NCBI GenBank assembly: GCA_910579295.1 | Contig: CAJTTC010000002.1 | Coordinates: forward strand, 1-64,000 | Source of the DNA: an uncultured Christensenella sp. | GTDB taxonomy: Bacteria > Bacillota_A > Clostridia > Christensenellales > Borkfalkiaceae | Direction of reading: 5' to 3' | DNA length: 64,000 nt | Shown here: in pieces, positions 16,989 to 25,398 of the stretch | Layout of the letters: each line of letters starts with the position of its first letter | Numbering within the stretch: the stretch's first letter is position 1 | Notes under the pieces: model-generated | Told to the model about the DNA's origin: nothing | Seen by the model: only the letters and a program-made list of their open reading frames with translations | Databases searched by the model: none | Translations under genes and position numbers: made by a program

Positions 16989-18353
16989 TTATTCCTTTTC
17001 GCAGAAAGCAACCATAGCTTTGTGCATCGAATACAAATCGGCTTTGGATATAACCTCGTAAGGAGCGTGCATAGAGAGCACGGGAACGCCCATATCGCAA
17101 GTGTCTATGCCGAGGTTGGCTATGAACATTGCCACAGTGCCGCCTCCGCCTATGTCGATTTTGCCAAGCTCACCCGTCTGCCAAATAACGCCTGCGTCGT
17201 CGAAAGCGTCGCGAAGATAGCCGACCATTTCAGCCGAAGCGTCGTTCGTCGAGCTCTTTCCGCGCGCGCCGTGGTACTTAGTTAAAGACGCGCCGCAATT
17301 GATATATGATGCGTTGCTCTTTTCGTATACGTCGGCGTAAGCGGGGTCGTAAGCGGCGGTAACGTCGGCGGAAACGCACTTGGAATTATATCTCACCAAA
17401 ACGGGGTCGGCGCCGAGCCCGTGCGAAATGCAGTCAATCAGATCGAGAATGACGCGCGACTGCATACCCGTAACGCCGTTGCTTCCCACTTCCTCTTTGT
17501 CGGCGAACACGGCGATAATAGTGTCCTTGGAATTGCAGTCGAACAGCGCCGTCATTTCGGGATAAGCGCACACCTTGTCGTCGTGTCCGTACGCGGATAT
17601 CAAAGCGCGGTCAAGACCCACGTCGCGCGGCTTGCCTGCGGGCACGAAGCACAGCTCGCTCGCCTCGAAATCGACCTCCGTCATTCCGTACTTGTCGTGA
17701 AGAAGTTTGAGCGCCGCGCTCTTTACGGCTTTCTTCTCCTCGTCGTCGGGAATGCTTGCCAACACTGCGTTTAAGCTTTCGCCGCTGATTGCCGTGCCGA
17801 GGGGCTTGGCGTTCTGCTCCTGCGAGAGGTGGGGCAACAGGTCGGAAATGTAGAATATGGGGTCGCCCTCCTCCTCGCCTATGCACACGTCGACGCGCTT
17901 GCCGCCGTGAAGCATAACCACGCCGTGAAGCGCGAGAGGAATGGTCGTCCACTGATACTTTTTAATGCCGCCGTAGTAGTGCGTCTTTAAGTACGCCATA
18001 CCGCCGTCCTCGAAAACGGGGTTGGGCTTTAAGTCGAGGCGGGGGCTGTCGACGTGCGCCGCCATAATCTTTACGCCGTGCTTTGCTACGTCCTTAGTAC
18101 CCACCCTGATAATGAATATGTTTTTATCACGGTTGATAAAATAGAGCTTGTCGCCCGCCTTTATCTTGTTGCCGAACGTGAAGGGCTTGTAGCCCCTTGC
18201 CGCCGCAAGCTTTTCAGCCGTTGCGGTTGCGCCGCGCTCGGTCTTGGAGGTGTACAAAAATTGCTTGTAGCCCTCGGCATAATCGAATATAGCTTTCAGC
18301 TCCTTTTCGTCCGCCTCCTTGTAACAGTTCTTTCTCTTATACTCGTAATCCAT
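16989..18353 (-). CDS. M18 family aminopeptidase
   Basis: A 454-residue dinuclear-zinc aminopeptidase of the M18 family (aspartyl aminopeptidase-like). Metal-binding motifs are visible: AAHVDSPRLDLKP (His, Asp), FADKEEVGSNG (Glu pair) and VLSMHAPYEV near the C-terminus (His). It releases N-terminal residues from peptides in the cytoplasm. Start 18353 is chosen for its AAAGGAGAAA SD; the open frame extends further upstream. A perfect sigma-A promoter lies at 18381-18409. Confidence 0.92.
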   Translation of the reverse strand: MDYEYKRKNCYKEADEKELKAIFDYAEGYKQFLYTSKTERGATATAEKLAAARGYKPFTFGNKIKAGDKLYFINRDKNIFIIRVGTKDVAKHGVKIMAAHVDSPRLDLKPNPVFEDGGMAYLKTHYYGGIKKYQWTTIPLALHGVVMLHGGKRVDVCIGEEEGDPIFYISDLLPHLSQEQNAKPLGTAISGESLNAVLASIPDDEEKKAVKSAALKLLHDKYGMTEVDFEASELCFVPAGKPRDVGLDRALISAYGHDDKVCAYPEMTALFDCNSKDTIIAVFADKEEVGSNGVTGMQSRVILDLIDCISHGLGADPVLVRYNSKCVSADVTAAYDPAYADVYEKSNASYINCGASLTKYHGARGKSSTNDASAEMVGYLRDAFDDAGVIWQTGELGKIDIGGGGTVAMFIANLGIDTCDMGVPVLSMHAPYEVISKADLYSMHKAMVAFCEKE

Positions 18354-18380
18354 ATACAGTTTCTCCTTTTTCCAATGGCA

Positions 18381-18409
18381 ATTATAATAAATATTCTGAG
18401 TTTTGTCAA
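18381..18409 (-). promoter_or_regulatory. Consensus promoter of the M18 aminopeptidase gene
   Basis: TTGACA (18404-18409), 17-nt spacer, TATAAT (18381-18386) on the minus strand. Both boxes match sigma-A exactly. The leader would be about 20 nt. Confidence 0.8.
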
Positions 18410-18467
18410 TATGCTGAACGGCGGGTTTAAGCAAAATATTTTTAAGTGAAAAAATTAGCCAAAAGCA

Positions 18468-18496
18468 TTTACTAATTTAAAAATTTAGTATATAAT
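18468..18496 (+). promoter_or_regulatory. Promoter of the Rnf operon
   Basis: TTTACT (18468-18473), 17-nt spacer, TATAAT (18491-18496). ATG 18507 lies only 10 nt past the -10 box, leaving a leader of a few nucleotides and no SD. Confidence 0.65.
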
Positions 18497-18506
18497 TGTA
18501 TACGGT

Positions 18507-19052
18507 ATGAGCGAGCGATTTTTTTCTGCTAAAAAGCTGGCGGTTATGGGGGTTCTGACGGCGTTAAGTCTTATTACGTTTTTAATAGAAAACCTCTTTC
18601 CCCCGCTCTTTATTCCGGGCGCGAAGCTCGGACTTGCAAACGCTTTTTCTTTTATCGCCTTAATAGTTTATTCACCCGTTGAAGCCTTTATTATCGTCGG
18701 CGTGCGCACGTTGCTCGGAGCGGTTTTCGCGGGCAATCTTTCCGCCGTTATGTACTCGTTTACGGGCGGCGTTATTTCTATGGCGTTAAGCTCGGTTTTA
18801 CTGTACTGCGTTCACCCCAAAATTTCGGTTATAAGCGTCAGCGTGGTTGCGGCGGCGTTTCACAATCTCACGCAAAACGCCGTTTTCGTATTGATTTCGT
18901 CCACTCCTCTCGCCTTTTCGTACGCGCCCTACCTTATGCTGTTGGGCGTGCTTTCGGGCGCGTTTGTAGGGGCGGCTGTCACTCTGATAATAAAGCGCGT
19001 TCCCACCGATATGCTTACGCGCGTTTTGGGCGTTAAAGGCAAGTCCGATTGA
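18507..19052 (+). CDS. Gx transporter / Hpre_diP_synt_I family membrane protein
   Basis: A 181-residue protein with about five hydrophobic segments, starting KLAVMGVLTALSLITFLIEN. It resembles the family once named heptaprenyl diphosphate synthase component I and now usually called Gx transporter, which often accompanies rnf genes in Clostridia. Substrate unknown. It is the first gene of the Rnf operon, 24 nt before rnfC, and has almost no leader. Confidence 0.75.
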   Translation: MSERFFSAKKLAVMGVLTALSLITFLIENLFPPLFIPGAKLGLANAFSFIALIVYSPVEAFIIVGVRTLLGAVFAGNLSAVMYSFTGGVISMALSSVLLYCVHPKISVISVSVVAAAFHNLTQNAVFVLISSTPLAFSYAPYLMLLGVLSGAFVGAAVTLIIKRVPTDMLTRVLGVKGKSD

Positions 19053-19076
19053 AAATGAATAAAAATGGAGGAATAA

Positions 19077-20567
19077 ATGAAAGCAATTAAAGGTAAGCTC
19101 TTCTTTTCAGGCATACACGTGAAGGATAAAAAGAGCCTTTCGTGCGGCTGTGAAACGGAGATTATGCCCGAACCTGCGGAGGCGTATATATCGACATCGC
19201 AATCGCTTGGCAAACCCGCGATAGCGTGCGTGGAAAGGGGGCAAAAAGTCAAAGAGGGCGAGCTGATAGCCAAAGCCGACGGCGCGATATCCTCGGACGT
19301 GTTCGCAAGCATTGCCGGCGAAATAGTCGATATCAAGCCTATTACGGGCGCGAACGGAGACGCTGAAACCTATATAATTATAAAGGGCGACGGAAGCGGT
19401 GAAAAGACGTATCTGCCCCCTCTGTCCAACCCCTCCGCCGAAGAAATAAAGGCGCGTATAAGAGCCTGCGGCATAGTCGGGCTGGGCGGCGCGGGCTTCC
19501 CTGCGGCGGTTAAAGTTGCGCCGAAAACTCCCGTGGACGCGCTTATTTTAAACGGAGCGGAGTGCGAGCCGTATCTTACCTGCGACCACAGGCTTATGAT
19601 TGAGCGCACCGACGAAATTGCGCGGGGCGCGCGGCTGATTGCAAAGGCTCTCGGTGTTTCCAAAATAATTATAGGCATAGAGGCAAACAAGCCCGACTGC
19701 ATTGCGGCGTTTGAAAAGTACGACGACATTCAGCCCGTTATCCTTAAAAAGCAGTACCCTATGGGCAGTGAAAAGCACCTCATATACGCTACGACGGGCA
19801 GAAAGGTCGGCATAGGCAAATTGCCCGCGGACAGCGGAGTTGTTGTGCAGAACGTTGCAACCGCCTTTGCCGTGTGCGAGGCTGTCGAGAAAGGCAAACC
19901 CCTCTATGAAAGAGTTATAACGGTATCGGGCGGAGCTGTAAAAACTCCGAAAAACCTTTGGGTAAGGGTCGGCACGTCAGTCAAAGATATAGTCGACTTC
20001 TGCGGCGGCGAAAGCCAACCGCCAAAAAAGGTAATACAGGGCGGCCCTATGACGGGGCTTGCGCTTGCAACCTACGACGTGTACACTCACAAGACGACCT
20101 CGGGCGTGCTTCTTATGACTGAAAAGGAAGCGGCGGCGGAAGAGCCCACTCCCTGCCTTAACTGCGGAATGTGCGCCGACGTCTGCCCTATGCACCTTAT
20201 GCCTATGCAGACGGCGTTCTATTCGGCGGCAGGCGACTTTGACGCGGCGGCTAAGCTGGGCAACACTATGGCTTGCATAGAGTGCGGAGCCTGCGAATAC
20301 ATCTGTCCCGCTAAGCGTCCTCTTATTCAGGCTATACGCAAGACGAAAGCTTATTTGCGCAGTAAGGGAACTCCCGCGCCCGCCATAAAGCCCGTGGATA
20401 TGAAGGGCAGGTCTGCGCCCACCGTTCCTTTGACCGAGGACGGCAAAATCGTTGAAAAGCCCGTACAGGAAAAGCTGGACGAAAGCATTAAGCGCGACGA
20501 AGCAAGAGAGCAGAAAGCCATAGCCGCGGAAAAGACGGAAGCAACGCCCAAAAAGGAGGACAAATAA
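19077..20567 (+). CDS. rnfC: Electron transport complex subunit RnfC
   Basis: RnfC (496 residues) carries the FMN/NADH site of the Rnf complex at the cytoplasmic face. The glycine-rich nucleotide site (GLGGAGFPAAVK) and the FMN region (NGAECEPYLTCDH) resemble NuoF. Two 4Fe-4S ferredoxin motifs follow (CLNCGMCADVCP and CIECGACEYICP, residues about 360-420). The tail is charged and low in complexity. A GGAGG SD precedes the ATG. One base separates it from rnfD. Confidence 0.96.
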   Translation: MKAIKGKLFFSGIHVKDKKSLSCGCETEIMPEPAEAYISTSQSLGKPAIACVERGQKVKEGELIAKADGAISSDVFASIAGEIVDIKPITGANGDAETYIIIKGDGSGEKTYLPPLSNPSAEEIKARIRACGIVGLGGAGFPAAVKVAPKTPVDALILNGAECEPYLTCDHRLMIERTDEIARGARLIAKALGVSKIIIGIEANKPDCIAAFEKYDDIQPVILKKQYPMGSEKHLIYATTGRKVGIGKLPADSGVVVQNVATAFAVCEAVEKGKPLYERVITVSGGAVKTPKNLWVRVGTSVKDIVDFCGGESQPPKKVIQGGPMTGLALATYDVYTHKTTSGVLLMTEKEAAAEEPTPCLNCGMCADVCPMHLMPMQTAFYSAAGDFDAAAKLGNTMACIECGACEYICPAKRPLIQAIRKTKAYLRSKGTPAPAIKPVDMKGRSAPTVPLTEDGKIVEKPVQEKLDESIKRDEAREQKAIAAEKTEATPKKEDK

Positions 20568-21623
20568 ATGGATAACAGTATAGTTATATCCACTCCCCCT
20601 CACGTAAAATCCAAACGCACGACAAAGAGCATAATGCTCGACGTCATAATCGCGCTTATGCCCGCGACGTTAATGGCAATCGTCTATTTCAGACTGAACG
20701 CGTTCATACTTATTCTGACCTCCGTGCTCGGCTGCGTCGCGACGGAATTTGTGTATTTCTTTATAGCCAACAAGGGCTTTTCGGACAAGTGCAGTCACGC
20801 GGGCGAGGTCTGCAAGAGGTGGTGGAAGCAATTCGACTTAACCTCTATAATATCGGGACTTATACTCGCCTTAATACTTCCCCCCGCCACAAAATGGTAC
20901 GAGGTGTTAATCGGAGCGATATTCACGATAGCCATTGTCAAAATGGTGTTCGGCGGCACGGGCAAGAACCTTGTAAACCCCGCCGTGACGGGCAGAATAT
21001 TTATGTTCATCAGTTTTTCGCTAACCGTGTACACGGCGTGCGCGATAGGCCCTGTCGGTAATGGAAGCATAATCTTCACGGGCGCGACCAATCTTTCGGG
21101 TCTGCTCCCCTCGGCGGGAAACGACGCCGTTGCGGGAAGCTATATTTCGCGCCTTGACCTATTCCTCGGCACGGGCGTTGCTGGCTGCATAGGCGAAACG
21201 TGCAAAGCCGCGCTCATACTCGGCTATATCTATCTCGCGGCACGCAAGGTCATAAAGTGGTGGCAACCCCTGCTCTATATCGTCGTATCGTGCTTCCTGT
21301 CCGTCTGCTTAGCGGCTATCGGGTCGACGTTCGAAATATCCCTCTTCCTCGACTTCGCAATGTCCGGCGGACTGATGTTCGGCGCGATATTTATGGCTAC
21401 CGACTACGTAACTTCTCCCAAGGGCGTTTACGGACAGATAGTTTACTATGTTGCCCTCGGCGTGCTTACTGCGGTACTCAGATACCTGACGAAAATCGAG
21501 GTCGTATCCTTTGTAATAATGATTATGAACCTGTTAGTGCCCCTGATTGATACTTATATTGTCAGAAAGCCTTTCGGCTATAAGAGAGTTAAAAAGGCTA
21601 AAAAGCAAAAGGAGGGCAAGTGA
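20568..21623 (+). CDS. rnfD: Electron transport complex subunit RnfD
   Basis: A 351-residue membrane subunit that carries a covalently bound FMN in characterised homologues. The attachment motif is present as FTGATNL, with Thr174 as the likely site. About nine to ten hydrophobic segments are visible. GTGKNLVNPAVTGR is the family-typical loop. It follows rnfC without a gap and has a GGAGG SD inside the end of rnfC. Confidence 0.95.
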   Translation: MDNSIVISTPPHVKSKRTTKSIMLDVIIALMPATLMAIVYFRLNAFILILTSVLGCVATEFVYFFIANKGFSDKCSHAGEVCKRWWKQFDLTSIISGLILALILPPATKWYEVLIGAIFTIAIVKMVFGGTGKNLVNPAVTGRIFMFISFSLTVYTACAIGPVGNGSIIFTGATNLSGLLPSAGNDAVAGSYISRLDLFLGTGVAGCIGETCKAALILGYIYLAARKVIKWWQPLLYIVVSCFLSVCLAAIGSTFEISLFLDFAMSGGLMFGAIFMATDYVTSPKGVYGQIVYYVALGVLTAVLRYLTKIEVVSFVIMIMNLLVPLIDTYIVRKPFGYKRVKKAKKQKEGK

Positions 21624-21624
21624 T

Positions 21625-22599
21625 ATGACGGCAAAACAGTTTTTTAAGAGCACTGCGTTTAAGTGCATAGCCGTTTTAATGAGCGTACTCCTTGTAAGCG
21701 GCGTACTGCTTGCCGTTGCGTACGGCTTTCTGGAAGTAACCGACGAAGAGCGTTTCAACCGCAAGATAGGCGTTATGTACGGCGGCGAAACGGTCACTTC
21801 GGTTGAGCAGGACATCTCGGAGAAAAATCTCAGCGTAAGCGGCGCGCAGATACAGAAGCTGTGGTATATAACCGAACATGAAGATTACCTTGTTCAGGCG
21901 GCTTCACGCGGTAACGGAGGCGACATCGTCTGCTGGATAACGATAGATATGCAGGACGAAAGGACGGTCGGCGGCATAGGCAAGGTTATAGTTTACGCCG
22001 TTGCGGACGCGGCTGAATACGTAAACCTTATCGACGATGAAGTATTCGAGGCGTTCAGCGAAGATTATTACGACGGAAAGATATTCTCCTACGGCGACAA
22101 GACGAGCAGCGAATATATAGGAACGGGCGCTTCCTCCTCCCTCACCGCCATATGCAACTGCGTAAACGGCGCGGTGGAGTTCGTCAAAGCCTACGCCAAC
22201 GGAAGCGATACGGTAAGCTATGAATATTCCGACCTCATTGATTTAACCCGCACGCAGTGGACGGTAAACGGCGAAGAAATAGAGTACACCATCGTAACTG
22301 CCGCAAGCACAGACCCCGACCGCTTTACGTTTACCATAAAGGTCGACGGCACAAAGACTGTCACCGAATACAGCATAGACGTAAACGGCAGTACGGGAAG
22401 CTACGGCAGCTCTATGTCGGCGACGGCAAGGGACCTTACGGGCAAGACGCTGGAAGAGATTGAGGGCTATCTTAACAACAGCCCCGCAGGCTCGCTGAAT
22501 ACGGGCGCAACAAAGTCTAACGAAAGGTGCTACAATGCGGCGGCGTTTGCGCTTGCCAACTACGAGGCGATTTTAAACGCCGAAAAGGAGGGCAACTGA
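21625..22599 (+). CDS. rnfG: Electron transport complex subunit RnfG with two FMN-binding segments
   Basis: RnfG is anchored by one N-terminal helix (residues 14-37) and carries covalent FMN on its extracytoplasmic domain. At 324 residues it is much longer than usual (about 180-220). The first segment has TGASSS at 167-172, where the flavinylated Thr of TGAT is replaced by Ser170. A second segment near the C-terminus has a canonical TGATKS (Thr296), followed by an Ala-rich helix typical of the FMN_bind domain. GGAGG upstream fixes the start at 21625; an in-frame upstream start overlaps rnfD. It could carry two flavins. Confidence 0.9.
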   Translation: MTAKQFFKSTAFKCIAVLMSVLLVSGVLLAVAYGFLEVTDEERFNRKIGVMYGGETVTSVEQDISEKNLSVSGAQIQKLWYITEHEDYLVQAASRGNGGDIVCWITIDMQDERTVGGIGKVIVYAVADAAEYVNLIDDEVFEAFSEDYYDGKIFSYGDKTSSEYIGTGASSSLTAICNCVNGAVEFVKAYANGSDTVSYEYSDLIDLTRTQWTVNGEEIEYTIVTAASTDPDRFTFTIKVDGTKTVTEYSIDVNGSTGSYGSSMSATARDLTGKTLEEIEGYLNNSPAGSLNTGATKSNERCYNAAAFALANYEAILNAEKEGN

Positions 22600-22600
22600 G

Positions 22601-23275
22601 ATGAATAAATATAAAAAGATAACCTTAGACGGCTTAATTTTCTCCAACCCCACTTTTATGCTTGTTTTAGGCACTTGCCCCACGCTTGCAATGATTAAGT
22701 CCTCCGCGCTATCCGCGGCGGGTATGGGCTTGTGCGTTTTAGTGGTGTTAACGCTGAGCAATATGATAATTTCCGCGCTGAGAAAGGTTATACCCAATCA
22801 GGTGCGCATACCCTGCTATATAGTTATAATAGCCACGCTTGTTACGCTGGTACAGATGGTGCTTGAAAAGTTTGTGCCGTCACTGTACGACAGCCTCGGG
22901 ACGTTCCTTGCACTGATAGTCGTCAACTGTATAGTCCTCGGAAGAGCCGAAGCGTTCGCCAACAAACACACCGTCATAGAAAGCGCGGTCGACGGCTTGG
23001 CTAACGGAGCGGGCTTTACCGTTGCGCTGACGGTTATGGGTATCGTGTGCGAGTTTCTGGGAAGCGGCTCGGTTTTCGGATTGCAGATTATGAATTTTAA
23101 AATAGCCATATTCTCCTCTCCCGCAGGCGCGTTTATCATATACGGACTGTCGATAGCGCTGTTCACTTATATAATAGACGTATTCCAACGTTCGAGGCGC
23201 GTAAAGGCTAATAAACTTGCGCGTGAGAATTTACTCGACAGAAACGGAGCTGAAACGGCGGAGGTGAACGTATGA
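22601..23275 (+). CDS. rnfE: Electron transport complex subunit RnfE
   Basis: A 224-residue integral membrane protein with about six hydrophobic segments, homologous to RnfA and NqrD. NPTFMLVLGTCPTLAMIKS and the later VVNCIVLGRAEAFA (Cys) are family hallmarks; the paired Cys of RnfA/E ligate an iron centre in the membrane. It starts 1 nt after rnfG and overlaps rnfA by 4 bp. Confidence 0.95.
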   Translation: MNKYKKITLDGLIFSNPTFMLVLGTCPTLAMIKSSALSAAGMGLCVLVVLTLSNMIISALRKVIPNQVRIPCYIVIIATLVTLVQMVLEKFVPSLYDSLGTFLALIVVNCIVLGRAEAFANKHTVIESAVDGLANGAGFTVALTVMGIVCEFLGSGSVFGLQIMNFKIAIFSSPAGAFIIYGLSIALFTYIIDVFQRSRRVKANKLARENLLDRNGAETAEVNV

Positions 23276-23883
23276 ATTTCGTGCTGTTAATTCTTTCGGC
23301 AGTGCTGACGAACAACTTTATAACGGTAAAAACGTACGGCATTTGCCCTTTCCTCGGCGTATCCAAGAACACAAAGTCTGCCGTAGGTATGGGCGTAGCC
23401 GTAACCGTGGTTATGACGCTTGCAACGCTTGTGACCTACCCTATCTACAAATTTATTATGACGCCGCTGAATATAACCTTCCTCTGGATTATATTCTTCA
23501 TATTCATAATAGCCGCGCTCGTTCAGATGTTAGAGGCGATTATCCGCAAGGTGTCCCCCTCGCTTTACAACACAATGGGCGTATATCTGCCCCTGATTAC
23601 AACCAACTGCGCGGTGCTCGGCGTAACTCAGCTGTTCAACGGCGTAAACGACCTGTCTGCGATAATAACGGGCGCAACGGGCGCAATGAACCTCGGCTGG
23701 GCTGTGCTCTACGCACTGTTTGCGGGCGTAGGCTTTACCCTCGTTATGATTATTATGAGCGGACTTAGAGAAAAGCTCAACTGCTGTAAGGTTTCCAAGT
23801 CGCTCGAAGGCTTCCCTGTCTCTATGATTGCGGCGGCGTTCATCTGTATGGCGTTCACGATTTTTATGCAGATAAAGGTTTAA
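23272..23883 (+). CDS. rnfA: Electron transport complex subunit RnfA
   Basis: A 203-residue membrane subunit, paralogous to RnfE with inverted topology. Visible hallmarks are NNFITVKTYGICPFLGVS (first Cys) and LITTNCAVLGVTQLF (second Cys). About six hydrophobic segments. The start overlaps the rnfE stop by 4 bp (ATGA), and an SD GGAGG is within rnfE. Confidence 0.96.
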   Translation: MNFVLLILSAVLTNNFITVKTYGICPFLGVSKNTKSAVGMGVAVTVVMTLATLVTYPIYKFIMTPLNITFLWIIFFIFIIAALVQMLEAIIRKVSPSLYNTMGVYLPLITTNCAVLGVTQLFNGVNDLSAIITGATGAMNLGWAVLYALFAGVGFTLVMIIMSGLREKLNCCKVSKSLEGFPVSMIAAAFICMAFTIFMQIKV

Positions 23884-23896
23884 GGAGGGAAAAATA

Positions 23897-24814
23897 ATGA
23901 ATTTACTTGCTTTTACCGTTGAAACGTTAAAGACCGTCGGCGTCGTAGCGGGAATATTCGCAGGTTCGGCAATAATTATCGGCGCGCTGATACTCATTGT
24001 GAGTAAAGTGTTCAAGGTCGATATGGACGAAAAAGTGACGAAGATTCTCGAAAATCTTGCGGGAGCTAACTGCGGCGGTTGCGGTTGCAGCGGTTGCGCG
24101 GGATTTGCAGATAAGCTTGCCCACGGCGAGAGCCAACTGTCCGCCTGCCACGTTACCTCTCCCGAAAAGAAAGCCGAAATTGCCGCCCTTTTGGGCATTG
24201 AGCTTAAAGACGAGGAGCGCACGGTTGCCGTAGTTAAATGCAACGGCGGACTCGCAAATGCGGGCGAAGCGTTTGAGTACTGCGGTAATCCCACCTGCGC
24301 GGCTAACGCCGCTCTGCTCGGAGGCAACAAGCTGTGCAAATTCGGCTGTCTCGGTTGCGGCGACTGCAAAGTCGTTTGCCCCGAAAGCGCAATAAAAATT
24401 TCGGATAAGCTTTCGGAAGTCGACCCCGACCGTTGCGTGAGCTGCGGCGCGTGCATAAATACGTGCCCTAAACATATTATAGAGCGCATACCCGCCTCCG
24501 CCCCCGTATACGTAGCCTGCTCCTCCACATGCAAGGGCAAGGACGTAATGAACGTGTGCAAGGTCGGGTGTATAGGTTGCACTATGTGCGCGAAGAAATG
24601 CCCGCACGGCGCTATTACAATGGTTGACAACCTACCCGTGTTCGACTATACGAAGTGTACGGGTTGCAAGACGTGCGTTGCCGTTTGCCCCCGTCACATA
24701 ATTATCGACCGCGAAGCCAAAGCCGACCAAACTGTAGACAATAAGTCTGAAAGAAAAATTGAAATCAGGCAGGAAGAGAGCAAACCCGACGTTAAAACCG
24801 ACGTTGACAAATAA
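23897..24814 (+). CDS. rnfB: Electron transport complex subunit RnfB, polyferredoxin
   Basis: RnfB (305 residues) takes electrons from reduced ferredoxin. After one N-terminal helix comes the 4Fe-4S motif CGGCGCSGC. Several ferredoxin-like clusters follow: CLGCGDCKVVCP, CVSCGACINTCP, CIGCTMCAKKCP and CTGCKTCVAVCP, so at least five clusters are expected. The C-terminal tail is charged. The order Gx-C-D-G-E-A-B matches clostridial Rnf operons. An AAGGAGG SD precedes the ATG. Confidence 0.96.
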   Translation: MNLLAFTVETLKTVGVVAGIFAGSAIIIGALILIVSKVFKVDMDEKVTKILENLAGANCGGCGCSGCAGFADKLAHGESQLSACHVTSPEKKAEIAALLGIELKDEERTVAVVKCNGGLANAGEAFEYCGNPTCAANAALLGGNKLCKFGCLGCGDCKVVCPESAIKISDKLSEVDPDRCVSCGACINTCPKHIIERIPASAPVYVACSSTCKGKDVMNVCKVGCIGCTMCAKKCPHGAITMVDNLPVFDYTKCTGCKTCVAVCPRHIIIDREAKADQTVDNKSERKIEIRQEESKPDVKTDVDK

Positions 24815-24847
24815 TGAAAATCAGTTAAAAAATTCACAGCTATTTAA

Positions 24848-24884
24848 ATGCACTCCGAAAGTCAGAGAACTTTACGGAGTGCAT
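24848..24884 (+). terminator. Terminator of the Rnf operon
   Basis: ATGCACTCCG pairs with CGGAGTGCAT with an inner AGT/ACT pair, and ATTTTATA follows. A closely related hairpin follows the RecD-like gene at 45492-45531. It may also serve the convergent NusG-II gene. Confidence 0.75.
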
Positions 24885-24917
24885 ATTTTATATCGAAATA
24901 ATTATCTGTTTTAAGTT

Positions 24918-25397
24918 TTAAATGATTATATCCTCGTCGTCTTTAAATGTGCGTTTTAGCGGCTCTATAATCATTTTATGCGGCGTACAGCAGATTATAA
25001 GCGAGTTGTCGGTTATTGCGGGAGAATAAACGCAGTCCTTGCGCGCAGAGCAATCCGCGTCGACAACCTTAACGCTCCTATTCTTTTTATCTATGACGAC
25101 CCTGTTATAACCGCCTCCGTTCAGTCGAAACGTGAGCTCCAACTTTTCGTCGCTGTCGCCGTTAATCTCTATACATCCGGCGTTGACTGAGCCGTACTTA
25201 TCTGTTGAATAGTCGTACTCGAACACCGTCGCGCCCGCGTACGTTATCCTTATGCCGCTTGCAGGCGAGCTGTCGCGGGTAAGAAATACGGAAAGAAACA
25301 GCGCGGCGACGGTAACGGCTATTACGCCGTAGACAATCAGATCCCAAACGCGAAACCACTTCCCCTCTTTAATTTGTCCTATCTTTTTAAGCGACAT
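24918..25397 (-). CDS. NusG domain II-containing membrane protein
   Basis: A 159-residue protein with one N-terminal hydrophobic helix (about 20-42) and an extracytoplasmic beta domain of the NusG_II family. The typical segment VVDADCSARKDCVYS and IICCTPHKMIIEPL is present. Such proteins are regularly encoded beside rnf or apbE genes in Firmicutes, but their function is not known. One nucleotide separates it from apbE upstream in the same transcript. Confidence 0.85.
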   Translation of the reverse strand: MSLKKIGQIKEGKWFRVWDLIVYGVIAVTVAALFLSVFLTRDSSPASGIRITYAGATVFEYDYSTDKYGSVNAGCIEINGDSDEKLELTFRLNGGGYNRVVIDKKNRSVKVVDADCSARKDCVYSPAITDNSLIICCTPHKMIIEPLKRTFKDDEDIII

Positions 25398-25398
25398 T

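Noticed and set aside
23530..24630. A 366-codon open frame on the minus strand
   Set aside because: It is antisense to rnfA and rnfB, whose sequences are clearly conserved. Its Cys- and Gln-poor, Ser/Pro-rich composition fits a shadow.
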